This document shows positions 8,101 to 16,463 of a stretch of 64,000 nucleotides of DNA, one piece after another. The notes under the pieces were generated by a model that did not search any database, was not told the DNA's origin, and saw only the letters and a program-made list of their open reading frames with translations. Each line of letters begins with the position of its first letter. Position 1 is the stretch's first letter. The stretch lies in NCBI RefSeq assembly GCF_933208505.1, contig NZ_CAKOEU010000002.1; one strand, 5' to 3'. Made by a program: the position numbers and the translations under genes. This DNA comes from Convivina praedatoris. Lineage in GTDB: Bacteria; Bacillota; Bacilli; Lactobacillales; Lactobacillaceae.

Positions 8101-9630
8101 ATGATTGAAAACATCATTAACCAAATCGATAATTTCGCCCAGGAAGCGGGATCAACCATTGCTTATGATGAAATGGGTATCCAGCATACTTATGCTGATT
8201 TAAAAGCTACCTCAGATAGTTTAGCAGCCTTTTTGGACCAACAAAATCTGCCAGAAAAAGCACCAATTATGGTGTATGGTGGGCAACAATTTGAAATGAT
8301 AGCGGCCTTCCTAGCAGCAGTTAAGAGTGGACATGCCTATATTCCAGTTGATGTAAATTCGGCTGATGAGCGCTTACTTGATATTGTTGAAATTGGCGAG
8401 CCGGCCGCCGTCATTGCCATTGATGAATTGCCCATTAGTTTAACAGGATTGCCAGTCTATGGTGTTGCTCAATTACAAACGGTTTTTGAGCAAAAACAAG
8501 CATATGAACTTACTCATCCAGTAAGTGGGGATGATAATTACTATATTATCTTTACTTCTGGTACGACTGGAAAACCTAAGGGTGTTCAAATATCGCATAG
8601 CAACTTACTAAGCTTTGTAAACTGGATGTTGAGTGATGACTTTAATTTGCAGTCCGCGCAAAACTTTTTGTCTCAACCGCCTTATTCGTTTGATTTATCT
8701 GTGATGGATTGGGCACCGGCTCTAGCTTCTGGTGGTACTTTGAAAGCCTTGCCTAAGCAGTTGGCGGATAATTTTAAAGAGCTTTTTGCAGCCTTACCAA
8801 AGCTGAACTTGGATGTATGGGTTTCGACACCATCGTTTGCTGATGTTGCCTTGTTGGATCCTGAATTTAAGGGTGACAATCATCCAAATTTGAAAACTTT
8901 CCTGTTTTGTGGAGAAGTATTAACTAGTACCACTGCAAAGAAATTACTCGAGCGTTTTCCACAAGCGGCAATTTATAACACCTATGGGCCAACCGAAGCA
9001 ACTGTGGCGGTATCTGGTATTAAAATTACATCCGAAACAATTACTGAATTTGATAAGATGCCAATTGGCCGGGTAAAGGATGACACAACCGTAGTTATCC
9101 AAGATGAAGATGGTCAGGTGCTTGGGCATGATCAAGCTGGTGAAATCATCATTGCTGGTCCGTCTGTTTCCAAGGGTTACTTAAATAACCCAGTTAAGAC
9201 CGAGGCTGCCTTTAGTCAGTATAACGGTCTGCAAGCCTATCACACTGGGGATTTAGCAACGATGGATACCCAGGGTATTCTGCACTATAAGGGTCGGACG
9301 GATTTTCAAATTAAGTTACATGGTTTCCGAATTGAACTAGAGGAAGTTGCTCAGCAACTACAACAAAGTCAATGGGTTGAACAGGCTGTGGCGGTACCTC
9401 GTTATGATGCAGATGGTAAAGTTAAACAACTTTTGGCCGTCGTGGTCGCTAAGCCTAATGACTTTGCTAAACCAATCGAATTAACCAACGCTATTAGGGA
9501 TGACTTAGCCAACATCATGATGCCATATATGATGCCAGGACGCTTTATGTATCGTGAGGCAATGCCATTGACTCCTAACGGTAAGATTGATCTTAAGGGT
9601 CTAATTGCTGAGGTGAATGGCAATGCTTAA
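8101..9630 (+). CDS. dltA: D-alanine--poly(phosphoribitol)/D-alanyl carrier protein ligase
   Basis: Activates D-alanine with ATP and loads it on the phosphopantetheine arm of DltC in the cytoplasm. The 509-residue adenylate-forming enzyme shows the A3 motif FTSGTTGKPKGV (about residues 151-162), the A5 region YNTYGPTEATVAVSG, and YHTGDLATMD and GRTDFQIKLHGFRIELEE. The catalytic lysine lies near the C-terminus in PNGKIDLKGL. A ggggag ribosome site precedes the ATG. D-alanine supply probably comes from alr downstream of the operon. Confidence 0.97.
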   Translation: MIENIINQIDNFAQEAGSTIAYDEMGIQHTYADLKATSDSLAAFLDQQNLPEKAPIMVYGGQQFEMIAAFLAAVKSGHAYIPVDVNSADERLLDIVEIGEPAAVIAIDELPISLTGLPVYGVAQLQTVFEQKQAYELTHPVSGDDNYYIIFTSGTTGKPKGVQISHSNLLSFVNWMLSDDFNLQSAQNFLSQPPYSFDLSVMDWAPALASGGTLKALPKQLADNFKELFAALPKLNLDVWVSTPSFADVALLDPEFKGDNHPNLKTFLFCGEVLTSTTAKKLLERFPQAAIYNTYGPTEATVAVSGIKITSETITEFDKMPIGRVKDDTTVVIQDEDGQVLGHDQAGEIIIAGPSVSKGYLNNPVKTEAAFSQYNGLQAYHTGDLATMDTQGILHYKGRTDFQIKLHGFRIELEEVAQQLQQSQWVEQAVAVPRYDADGKVKQLLAVVVAKPNDFAKPIELTNAIRDDLANIMMPYMMPGRFMYREAMPLTPNGKIDLKGLIAEVNGNA

Positions 9631-10825
9631 TTTACAGCCTTATGCGGATCCTACCTATTTCATTTACCTGTTACTGGCCTTAGTTCCACTAGCAATTGGT
9701 TTGTACTACGGGAAACGTTTTGTCTGGTATGAAGTAATTGTTTCCTTGTTATTTATCTTCTTGATTTTTGATTCAGGTCGCTACATCCAGCAAGGTATTG
9801 CCCTAATTATCTACATGCTTTGGGAAACGGCGCTGGTTGCTTGGTATACCAGTTATCGTAAACGGGCTAATAATAGTTGGGTCTTTTATATCACGACATT
9901 CTTATCTATCCTACCGATTCTAGCAGTTCGAATTGGTGATACGGGTTTGTTTAAAACCCAACTAACTTTGTTAGGTTTTCTGGGAATTTCCTATTTAACC
10001 TTTCGAACTGTTGGGACTATTATTGAAACGCGCGATGGTTCAATCAAAGAATTTAGCTTACCTTTGTTTTTGCGTTTTGTGCTTTTTATGCCGACCTTAT
10101 CTTCTGGTCCCATTGATCGTTACCGTCACTTTAATCAAGACGCTACGGTTGCTCCAAGTCGAGATAAATATATTGAATTTCTAGGGAAAGCCGTTTGGTA
10201 CTTCTTTTTAGGTTTCTTGTACAAGTTTATTTTAGCCTATGGCTTTGAACACTTGTATAGTTACACTCAAAATATGGCCATGGCTGATGCTAGTCAGGGG
10301 TGGTCTTGGTGGCTAATTGGTGTCGGTTATTCTTATGGTTTCTATTTGTTCTTTGACTTTGCTGGTTACTCACTCTTTGCCGTAGCAACGGGTTATGTGA
10401 TGGGCTTTGATGTACCAATGAACTTCAAACAGCCTTTTCGTTCTAAGAACTTGAAGGATTTCTGGAATCGTTGGCATATTACTTTATCATTTTGGTTCCG
10501 TGACTTCGTATTTATGCGTTTAGTCTTTACCATGATGAAAAATAAGGTCTTTAAAAGCCGGATTACCACTTCTAATGTAGCCTATATCGTCAACATGTTG
10601 ATTATGGGGTTCTGGCACGGTTTGACTTGGTACTATATTGTGTATGGCCTTTTCCACGGCGTAGGCCTAGTTGTTAACGATGCCTGGCTGCGTTATAAGA
10701 AAAAACACAAAGTACCACATAATAAACTTACCGAGTATTTTGCCATTTTCTTGACCTTAAACGTGGTAATGTTTAGTTTGTTAATATTCTGTGGTTTCCT
10801 AGATAAATTCTGGTTCCACCATTAA
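9617..10825 (+). CDS. dltB: DltB, membrane-bound O-acyltransferase for D-alanine export
   Basis: MBOAT-family membrane protein of 402 residues that passes D-alanine from DltC across the membrane toward teichoic acid. It has about ten hydrophobic segments, the SSGPIDRYRHF region, the NRWHITLSFWFRDFVFMRL motif and the MBOAT histidine in IMGFWHGLTWYY. The start overlaps the dltA end by 14 bases, with aggtg before the first ATG; a second ATG lies 6 bases later. Overlap indicates translational coupling. Confidence 0.97.
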   Translation: MAMLNLQPYADPTYFIYLLLALVPLAIGLYYGKRFVWYEVIVSLLFIFLIFDSGRYIQQGIALIIYMLWETALVAWYTSYRKRANNSWVFYITTFLSILPILAVRIGDTGLFKTQLTLLGFLGISYLTFRTVGTIIETRDGSIKEFSLPLFLRFVLFMPTLSSGPIDRYRHFNQDATVAPSRDKYIEFLGKAVWYFFLGFLYKFILAYGFEHLYSYTQNMAMADASQGWSWWLIGVGYSYGFYLFFDFAGYSLFAVATGYVMGFDVPMNFKQPFRSKNLKDFWNRWHITLSFWFRDFVFMRLVFTMMKNKVFKSRITTSNVAYIVNMLIMGFWHGLTWYYIVYGLFHGVGLVVNDAWLRYKKKHKVPHNKLTEYFAIFLTLNVVMFSLLIFCGFLDKFWFHH

Positions 10826-10841
10826 TTAAAGGAGAAATACA

Positions 10842-11078
10842 ATGGACGTACAAGCAGAAGTAATTGAAGTATTGAATGGCATTATTGGTGAAGATATTTC
10901 AGATCAAATGGACGACAATTTGTTTGACTCAGGGTTGTTGGACTCAATGGCTACAGTGGAATTGCTATTGGATTTAGAAAATAAATTTAGCATTCAAGCC
11001 CCAGTTTCAGAATTTAATCGGGATGAGTGGGATACACCTAATAAAATTATTGCTAAGGTAAAAAGCCTGATCGGATAA
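10842..11078 (+). CDS. dltC: D-alanyl carrier protein
   Basis: A 78-residue acyl-carrier-like protein. The phosphopantetheine attachment serine is S35 in DSGLLDSMATVELL. It carries D-alanine as a thioester from DltA to DltB. A strong ribosome site (aaaggag) precedes the ATG. It sits between dltB and dltD with short gaps. The holo form needs a phosphopantetheinyl transferase, and acpS lies directly downstream of the operon. Confidence 0.97.
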   Translation: MDVQAEVIEVLNGIIGEDISDQMDDNLFDSGLLDSMATVELLLDLENKFSIQAPVSEFNRDEWDTPNKIIAKVKSLIG

Positions 11079-11082
11079 AATC

Positions 11083-12369
11083 ATGACGAACAAAAAGAAA
11101 TTATGGCAGATTTTCGGACCGGTGCTTGCGGCATTTGCCTTAATTGGTTTGTTATTTTTATTGCCGTTTCCATTGAACCATCTCAGTCCACAAGCGATTC
11201 GTGAATCTTCTGTTTCCTTTGCAAGTAATATCATTAAGGGAGAAGCTGTCAAGAAGGCTGCTTTCAATAATAAAGAAACGAACTATGTACCATTTTTTGG
11301 TTCTAGTGAATTAACTCGTTTTGATTCCATGCATCCATCGGTTTTGGCGGCCAAGTATCATCGCGATTACCAGCCCTTTATGATGGGACAGGCGGGTACC
11401 GAATCAATGATTCATTATATGAGCATGCAGGAGATGCGGCCAGCTCTAAATCATAAAAAAGCGGTATTTATTATTTCACCGCAATGGTTTACTAAAAAAG
11501 GCGTTAATGTCTTCTTCGCTAATTTTTATTCACCACTACAGCTAGTTGATTGGTTGTTAAATATTCAGAAGATTACACCGACTGATCAGTTTATGGCTAA
11601 ATCTTTGTTGAATCAATCTGTTGTTAGTCAGAGTAATTTATACGCTGGCTTGGTGACAAAAATTGAAAATGGGCAGGCTCTATCCAGTGCTGATATTAGT
11701 CGCTTGCGTTTGGAACACCGAATTTTGTCACGAGAAGATCAACTCTTTTCGAACTATGTTGGTAGTAACAACTGGCAAAATAAGGTTGTGAAAAATATGC
11801 AGTCTTTGCCAGCTGACTATAATAGTACTGACTTAGATTCAGTTGTTACTAAACAGGCTGAGAAGGCTTCTAATTCAAACGATTTCTTGATTAAGAATTC
11901 TTTTTATAAACAACGAATTGTTCCTCAAGAAAAGCGCCTCAAGGGTTCTCAAGTTAAGTTCAATTATCGAGAATCAATTGAATATAGCTACATGCAGGCT
12001 GTCTTAGATCAATTTGCTCAGGAACATACGGATGTACTCTTTGTGATTGCACCGGTTAACCAACGTTGGTCAGATTATACTGGTCTAAGTCGCGAAATGT
12101 ACTATCAAAGTGTTGATAAAATCAAGTATCAATTGCAATCGCAAGGTTTCAATAACATTGCTGATTTGTCTCATCGTGGTGGTGAGAAATACTTTATGCA
12201 AGACACCATTCATATTGGTTGGCGTGGTTGGCTTGAAGCTGATCAGTACATTGATCCGTTTTTGTCAAGTGATTATCAGGATGTTAATTATCAGATTAAT
12301 GATCGTTTCCTATCAACAGATTGGCAAAAATTTGATTCTTCTAAGCAAAATGTAGAATCTTTTTCATAG
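11083..12369 (+). CDS. dltD: DltD, D-alanyl transfer protein
   Basis: A 428-residue protein with one N-terminal transmembrane helix (residues 10-30) and an extracytoplasmic SGNH-like domain. The nucleophile region is FFGSSELTRFD and the Asp-His pair is in DTIHIGWRGW near the C-terminus. It completes D-alanine transfer to (lipo)teichoic acid at the outer face. It starts 4 bases after dltC and the operon ends with a strong hairpin. Confidence 0.96.
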   Translation: MTNKKKLWQIFGPVLAAFALIGLLFLLPFPLNHLSPQAIRESSVSFASNIIKGEAVKKAAFNNKETNYVPFFGSSELTRFDSMHPSVLAAKYHRDYQPFMMGQAGTESMIHYMSMQEMRPALNHKKAVFIISPQWFTKKGVNVFFANFYSPLQLVDWLLNIQKITPTDQFMAKSLLNQSVVSQSNLYAGLVTKIENGQALSSADISRLRLEHRILSREDQLFSNYVGSNNWQNKVVKNMQSLPADYNSTDLDSVVTKQAEKASNSNDFLIKNSFYKQRIVPQEKRLKGSQVKFNYRESIEYSYMQAVLDQFAQEHTDVLFVIAPVNQRWSDYTGLSREMYYQSVDKIKYQLQSQGFNNIADLSHRGGEKYFMQDTIHIGWRGWLEADQYIDPFLSSDYQDVNYQINDRFLSTDWQKFDSSKQNVESFS

Positions 12370-12376
12370 TAAAATC

Positions 12377-12417
12377 AACTAACTCAACACATTAATGTGT
12401 TGAGTTAGTTTTTTTTT
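12377..12417 (+). terminator. Terminator of the dlt operon
   Basis: A perfect 17-base inverted repeat (core aactcaacacatt / aatgtgttgagtt) with almost no loop, followed by nine T. The -10 box of acpS begins only a few bases later. Confidence 0.92.
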
Positions 12418-12434
12418 GATAAAATTAAGCCATG
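12416..12434 (+). promoter_or_regulatory. Extended -10 box directly before acpS (leaderless layout)
   Basis: TGaTAAAAT at 12417-12425 ends 6 bases before the acpS ATG at 12432, so transcription is predicted to start at or next to the start codon. No Shine-Dalgarno sequence is present. Confidence 0.45.
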
Positions 12435-12842
12435 ATAGTAGGAATTGGTAATGATTTAGAATCGATTACAAGGGTTGCACAAGTGCTAGAACGTCAGCCC
12501 GCTTTTTTGAATATGATTTTAACAAAGGAAGAAGTGCAGGCTGCCCAGCAACGACACGGTAAGCACTATGCTGAATTTATTGCCGGACGTTTTTCAGCTA
12601 AAGAGGCTTTTTCCAAAGCTACTGGCTATGGGATTGGCCAAGAAGTTCACTGGCATGATATTGCTATTTTAAATGCTGATAATGGTCGGCCAATTATTAC
12701 TGTTAAAAATTTTCCTTACACAGTTCGGGTCGCAATTACCCACAGTGACAATTTTGTGAATACGATTGTGGTAATTGAAAAATTATCTTGGTTAGAAAAA
12801 TTAAAACTCAGTTTAACTGGGGGACGTGGAGTTTTACAATGA
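12432..12842 (+). CDS. acpS: Holo-[acyl-carrier-protein] synthase
   Basis: Transfers 4'-phosphopantetheine from CoA to acyl carrier proteins (AcpP and DltC-like). The 136-residue protein has the family N-terminus MIVGIGNDLESI with the metal-binding Asp8, and GRFSAKEAFSKATGYGIG with the catalytic Glu. It ends with a slightly longer tail than average. The stop overlaps the alr start as ATGA. No ribosome site precedes the ATG; instead a -10-like box ends 6 bases upstream. Confidence 0.95.
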   Translation: MIVGIGNDLESITRVAQVLERQPAFLNMILTKEEVQAAQQRHGKHYAEFIAGRFSAKEAFSKATGYGIGQEVHWHDIAILNADNGRPIITVKNFPYTVRVAITHSDNFVNTIVVIEKLSWLEKLKLSLTGGRGVLQ

Positions 12843-13966
12843 GACAAGAGGAACGCTTAAGATTACGACCAACTTGGTTAGAAATTGATTTATCGGCTAT
12901 TCAGGCTAACGCTCAGGCCATTATGCAGGCCACCAGTGCTAGGCGATTGATTGCTGTCGTCAAAGCTAATGCCTATGGTCATGGGGCTTTGCGTGTTGTC
13001 CAATCCTTATATGACATTGGTGTTAAAGACTTTGCCGTAGCAACGGTAGGGGAAGGAATTGAGTTACGCCAGGGCCTAGCAGCAACTGATGTTAAGATTA
13101 ACTTATTAGGTGTGCAACCAGCCGAGCACGCTGATGTAATGGCTCAATATCATCTACAGCCCGCTGTCGGCGATTTAGAATGGTTAGAGGCTGCTAAATC
13201 GCATCTTAACCCTGGACAGGTACTAGGTGTTCAATTGGCCGTTGATACAGGCATGGGACGAATGGGTGCTGGGAGTTTATTAGAATTACAACGGCTATAT
13301 AGTTACATTGAAGCGGATGCCTCGTTTTATTTAGCTGGTGTTTTTACTCATTTTGCAACGGCTGATGATCTTAATCAGGATTACTATGATAATCAGTATC
13401 AAAAGTTCATGAGTTGGGTCCAAGAAGTCGGTATTCCAGAGGAATATTGGCATTTGGCCAATTCTGGATCAACACTTTGGCATGCCCAGCAAATTCCAAC
13501 CCAGACCATTCGAGTTGGTTCGGTTTTGTATGGTTACAATCCTGGAGCGCCACTGTTAACTAGTCCAATTGAGCTTAAGCCGGCGGCTAGTCTCTATAGT
13601 AAAATTGGTGCAGTGCATCAATTACAGGCTGGTCAATCAGTTAGTTATGGTGCAACTTATCAGGCTGAGCATCCACAGTGGGTTGCAACCTTACCGATTG
13701 GTTATGCCGATGGCTATAACCGACGCTTAGGGGGCATGAATGTTTTAGTAAATGGTCAAGTTGAACAGGTCATTGGACGGGTGACCATGGATCAAATTAT
13801 TATTACTTTGCATCAAAAGGAACCGGTTGGGACACCTGTGGTGCTTTTGGGTCAAAGTGGCCAAAAGCAAATTACCATTGAAACCTTAGCAGATTACGCG
13901 GAAACGATCCCACACGAACTCTTAACCGAATTTAGTGCCCGAGTTCCACGTTGCTATCCATCATGA
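12839..13966 (+). CDS. alr: Alanine racemase
   Basis: PLP enzyme converting L-alanine to D-alanine for peptidoglycan and for the dlt pathway upstream. The 375-residue protein carries the PLP lysine K42 in VVKANAYGHG and the second catalytic tyrosine in the SYGATYQAEHP region, followed by LPIGYADGYNR. Start chosen at 12839, where ATGA overlaps the acpS stop and a gggga/ggag site lies upstream; an in-frame GTG at 12788 inside acpS is unlikely. The acpS-alr-mazF order is common in Firmicutes. Confidence 0.96.
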   Translation: MRQEERLRLRPTWLEIDLSAIQANAQAIMQATSARRLIAVVKANAYGHGALRVVQSLYDIGVKDFAVATVGEGIELRQGLAATDVKINLLGVQPAEHADVMAQYHLQPAVGDLEWLEAAKSHLNPGQVLGVQLAVDTGMGRMGAGSLLELQRLYSYIEADASFYLAGVFTHFATADDLNQDYYDNQYQKFMSWVQEVGIPEEYWHLANSGSTLWHAQQIPTQTIRVGSVLYGYNPGAPLLTSPIELKPAASLYSKIGAVHQLQAGQSVSYGATYQAEHPQWVATLPIGYADGYNRRLGGMNVLVNGQVEQVIGRVTMDQIIITLHQKEPVGTPVVLLGQSGQKQITIETLADYAETIPHELLTEFSARVPRCYPS

Positions 13967-14002
13967 TGCCTTGTTTTTGGCACGTACATATTAGGTAAAA
14001 TA

Positions 14003-14368
14003 ATGACAATAGATAATGAAAACATCCGACGTGGTGATATTTTTTACGCGGATTTAAAACAAGGAGTTGGTTCGGAACAATCAGGAATCCGGCCAGTCTT
14101 AGTAGTACAAAATGATGTCGGTAATCGTAATTCGCCGACAACGATTGTGGTGGCGATTACCTCCAAAATTAGTAAACCGAAATTACCAACCCATGTCCTT
14201 TTACCAGACCATATGGGGGGGATGAAACGCGATTCGATTATTCTCACCGAACAAATTCGAACGATTGACCGGCGACGCTTAAGAGACCGAATTGCCCATT
14301 TAGAAGCAGCGTGTGCTGAAATGCAACAGGTTGCTCAAGCATTAAAGATTAGTATTAGTTTGCGTTAG
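14003..14368 (+). CDS. mazF: MazF/PemK-type endoribonuclease
   Basis: A 121-residue toxin-like mRNA interferase: RRGDIFYADLKQGVGSEQSGIRPVLVVQND is the classic N-terminus with the catalytic Arg (G-x-R-P), and the conserved SKI and threonine region follows. Homologs (NdoA/EndoA) cut single-stranded RNA at short motifs. Its place after alr matches the Bacillus ndoA locus, but there is no antitoxin frame between alr and this gene. A candidate ribosome site (tagg) precedes the ATG by 7 bases. Confidence 0.9.
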   Translation: MTIDNENIRRGDIFYADLKQGVGSEQSGIRPVLVVQNDVGNRNSPTTIVVAITSKISKPKLPTHVLLPDHMGGMKRDSIILTEQIRTIDRRRLRDRIAHLEAACAEMQQVAQALKISISLR

Positions 14369-14376
14369 GCCTGTTA

Positions 14377-14409
14377 TTTAATTTACTGTTAATATGGAAC
14401 TAATATAGT
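14377..14409 (+). promoter_or_regulatory. Candidate CiaR box and promoter before the response regulator
   Basis: TTTAAT (14377-14382), five bases, then GTTAAT (14388-14393) form a direct repeat spaced like the streptococcal CiaR site (TTTAAG-N5-TTTAAG). A -10 box TATAGT (14404-14409) starts 10 bases further on, as in CiaR-activated promoters. The last base of each half differs from the streptococcal consensus, so this is a weak match. Confidence 0.4.
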
Positions 14410-14436
14410 AAGTTAAAACGATACGAGGAGATTGAG

Positions 14437-15153
14437 ATGGTTAAGGCAATTAAAATACTGTTAATTGAAGATGATGTGAATTTATCTGATAACATTGTTG
14501 GTTTTTTACAAGATTTTGCTGATGTAACGGCCGTTGCGGACGGTTTAGATGGTGAATTTGAAGCCCAAGAAGCCCCCTATGACCTAATTATTTCAGATTT
14601 AATGCTACCTGGTGAAAGTGGGCTGGAGGTGATTAAAAACATTCGAGATAATCACATTGAAACGCCAGTGTTAATTTTAACCGCTAAGACTTCCTTAGAT
14701 GATAAAATTGAAGGATTTAATGTTGGGGCTGATGATTACCTTACCAAACCCTTTCATCGGGAAGAATTATTGGTCCGAGTTAAGGCGCTCCTACGACGTT
14801 CTGGTGTCTACTCGGAAGATAACACCATTGCGGTGGGGGATGTCTTAATTAACTTAGAAAATCGTGGTGTTCAAGTTCATGGTAAACCGGTTAAATTAGT
14901 TGGTAAAGAGTTTGATATTTTAACTTACCTCAGTCAAAACAAAAATATTATTGTCACCCGTGATCAAATTTTTGACCGAATTTGGGGAATTGATTCTGAT
15001 ACCACGATTAATGTAGTGAATATCTATTTGAACAATTTGCGTCGAAAATTAGAAGCAGTAGGACAAAGTGGATTAATTAAAACGCTGCGTAATATTGGCT
15101 TTATATTAGAGGTACCTGATGCCCAAGATAATCAATCGAAAGAAACAAATTGA
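14437..15153 (+). CDS. ciaR: Response regulator, OmpR family, CiaR-like
   Basis: A 238-residue regulator. The receiver domain has the acidic pair in LIEDD, phospho-acceptor D54 (IISDLMLPGESG), the switch Thr in ILTAKTSLDD and Lys in YLTKPF. The winged-helix DNA-binding domain follows from about residue 130 (GKEFDILTYLSQNKN, DSDTTINVVNIYLNNLRRKL). The sequence resembles streptococcal CiaR through its whole length, and the kinase-plus-htrA context supports that. The symbol is given by similarity. A good gaggag site precedes the ATG; the end overlaps the kinase gene by 35 bases. Confidence 0.85.
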   Translation: MVKAIKILLIEDDVNLSDNIVGFLQDFADVTAVADGLDGEFEAQEAPYDLIISDLMLPGESGLEVIKNIRDNHIETPVLILTAKTSLDDKIEGFNVGADDYLTKPFHREELLVRVKALLRRSGVYSEDNTIAVGDVLINLENRGVQVHGKPVKLVGKEFDILTYLSQNKNIIVTRDQIFDRIWGIDSDTTINVVNIYLNNLRRKLEAVGQSGLIKTLRNIGFILEVPDAQDNQSKETN

Positions 15154-16447
15154 AGGTTTCACCTTTTTGGCCCTGAGCTTTATGGCAATTTTTGCTATTT
15201 TAGCCGGTGTGATTTTTTGGAATTACTCTAATTCAATTTATTCCAATAGTGATAAAGTTTTAGAGCAGTATGTCAATTATTATCGTCAGACGAATTTATT
15301 ATCGCAACCGACGCTATCCAATAACAAAAAAAATCAGCACGGCAGTCCGGCAGGCTCTTTTGATGATTTTCGTGGTAAGTTACTTTACTATGATAAAAAC
15401 AAAAAGCAGATTATTAGTGAAAATGTCGACACACTGGCTCAATCGGCTTCGGCGCCAACCTTTAAGATGAATGTAGCCTTTGATTCATTGGATTTAGACT
15501 TACCTCCGCAAACGATTAAAACTAGTAAAGGTTATATTCGTGCTCAGGCCATTAAGTTTAAGGACAACACCTTGATGGTACCTAGCGGCAGTGATAATCA
15601 AATGACGTATGCTAAGTATGCATATGTGTTTGTTGATGCGACTGATACTGTTATCAATTTACGTCATTTCCAAGACTTGATTATTTGGTCTTTTGCCTTT
15701 GCCTTTGGGTTAGCGGTAATGTTTGCCTTTGTGATTAGTGGGCAAAATATGAAACCAATTTTAAAGGCTTGGCAGCAACAACAAGATTTTGTAAATAATG
15801 CAGCTCATGAATTACGGACGCCGATGTCGGTTATTCAGGGTAAGTTAGAAACCATGTTGACTAAGCCGGATTCAACTGTACGTGATCAATCTGAGGCCAT
15901 TATTTTGTCCTTATCAGAAGTTCGTCGTTTAAATTCGTTAACTAATAATATGCTGACTTTGGCCAAAACTGGGTCAAATATGACTAAGATTGAAAAAGAA
16001 CCGACTGATGTGGCTTCCTTTTTAAATAAGATTATGACACCTTACCGTGAAATGGGTGGTTTAGAAGATAAGTTGGTTGAATTAGATGTTAATGTTGATC
16101 GCTCTGTCGCTCTTGATCGGAAACGAATTCATCAATTACTAGTTCTATTGTTAGATAATGCGTTGAAATATTCTGACACTGGGGCTACTGTAAAAGTATC
16201 GGCTGTGATTGAAAAAAAGCGATTAGTATTGACTGTTGCTGATACTGGTCGAGGCATCAGTAATGAGGCTAAAAAACATATATTTGATCGCTTCTATCGC
16301 GAAGATAAAACGGGGAATCGCGAAACTGGTGGAACGGGTCTAGGATTGTCGATTGCCGAGTGGATTGTCCAGGCCCATAATGGTCGAATTATTGTTAGTG
16401 ATAATCAGCCGCAAGGCACTATTTTTAAGGTGAGCCTACCACTTTAA
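15119..16447 (+). CDS. ciaH: Sensor histidine kinase, CiaH-like
   Basis: A 442-residue membrane kinase. Two transmembrane helices (about residues 15-38 and 190-212) enclose an extracytoplasmic sensor of about 150 residues. The phospho-acceptor His is in NNAAHELRTPMSVIQG (about residue 233). The ATPase part shows LLLDNALKYSDTG (N box), DTGRGIS (G1) and GGTGLGLSIA (G2). The gene overlaps ciaR by 35 bases with gaggt before the ATG. It is followed by an HtrA-like protease, the arrangement expected for an envelope-stress system. Confidence 0.87.
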   Translation: MPKIINRKKQIEGFTFLALSFMAIFAILAGVIFWNYSNSIYSNSDKVLEQYVNYYRQTNLLSQPTLSNNKKNQHGSPAGSFDDFRGKLLYYDKNKKQIISENVDTLAQSASAPTFKMNVAFDSLDLDLPPQTIKTSKGYIRAQAIKFKDNTLMVPSGSDNQMTYAKYAYVFVDATDTVINLRHFQDLIIWSFAFAFGLAVMFAFVISGQNMKPILKAWQQQQDFVNNAAHELRTPMSVIQGKLETMLTKPDSTVRDQSEAIILSLSEVRRLNSLTNNMLTLAKTGSNMTKIEKEPTDVASFLNKIMTPYREMGGLEDKLVELDVNVDRSVALDRKRIHQLLVLLLDNALKYSDTGATVKVSAVIEKKRLVLTVADTGRGISNEAKKHIFDRFYREDKTGNRETGGTGLGLSIAEWIVQAHNGRIIVSDNQPQGTIFKVSLPL

Positions 16448-16463
16448 TCACTAGGAGATGTTC

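Noticed and set aside
12788..12838. Upstream GTG start for alr
   Set aside because: Lies inside acpS, and the 17 extra residues have no family support; the ATGA overlap is the normal coupling.
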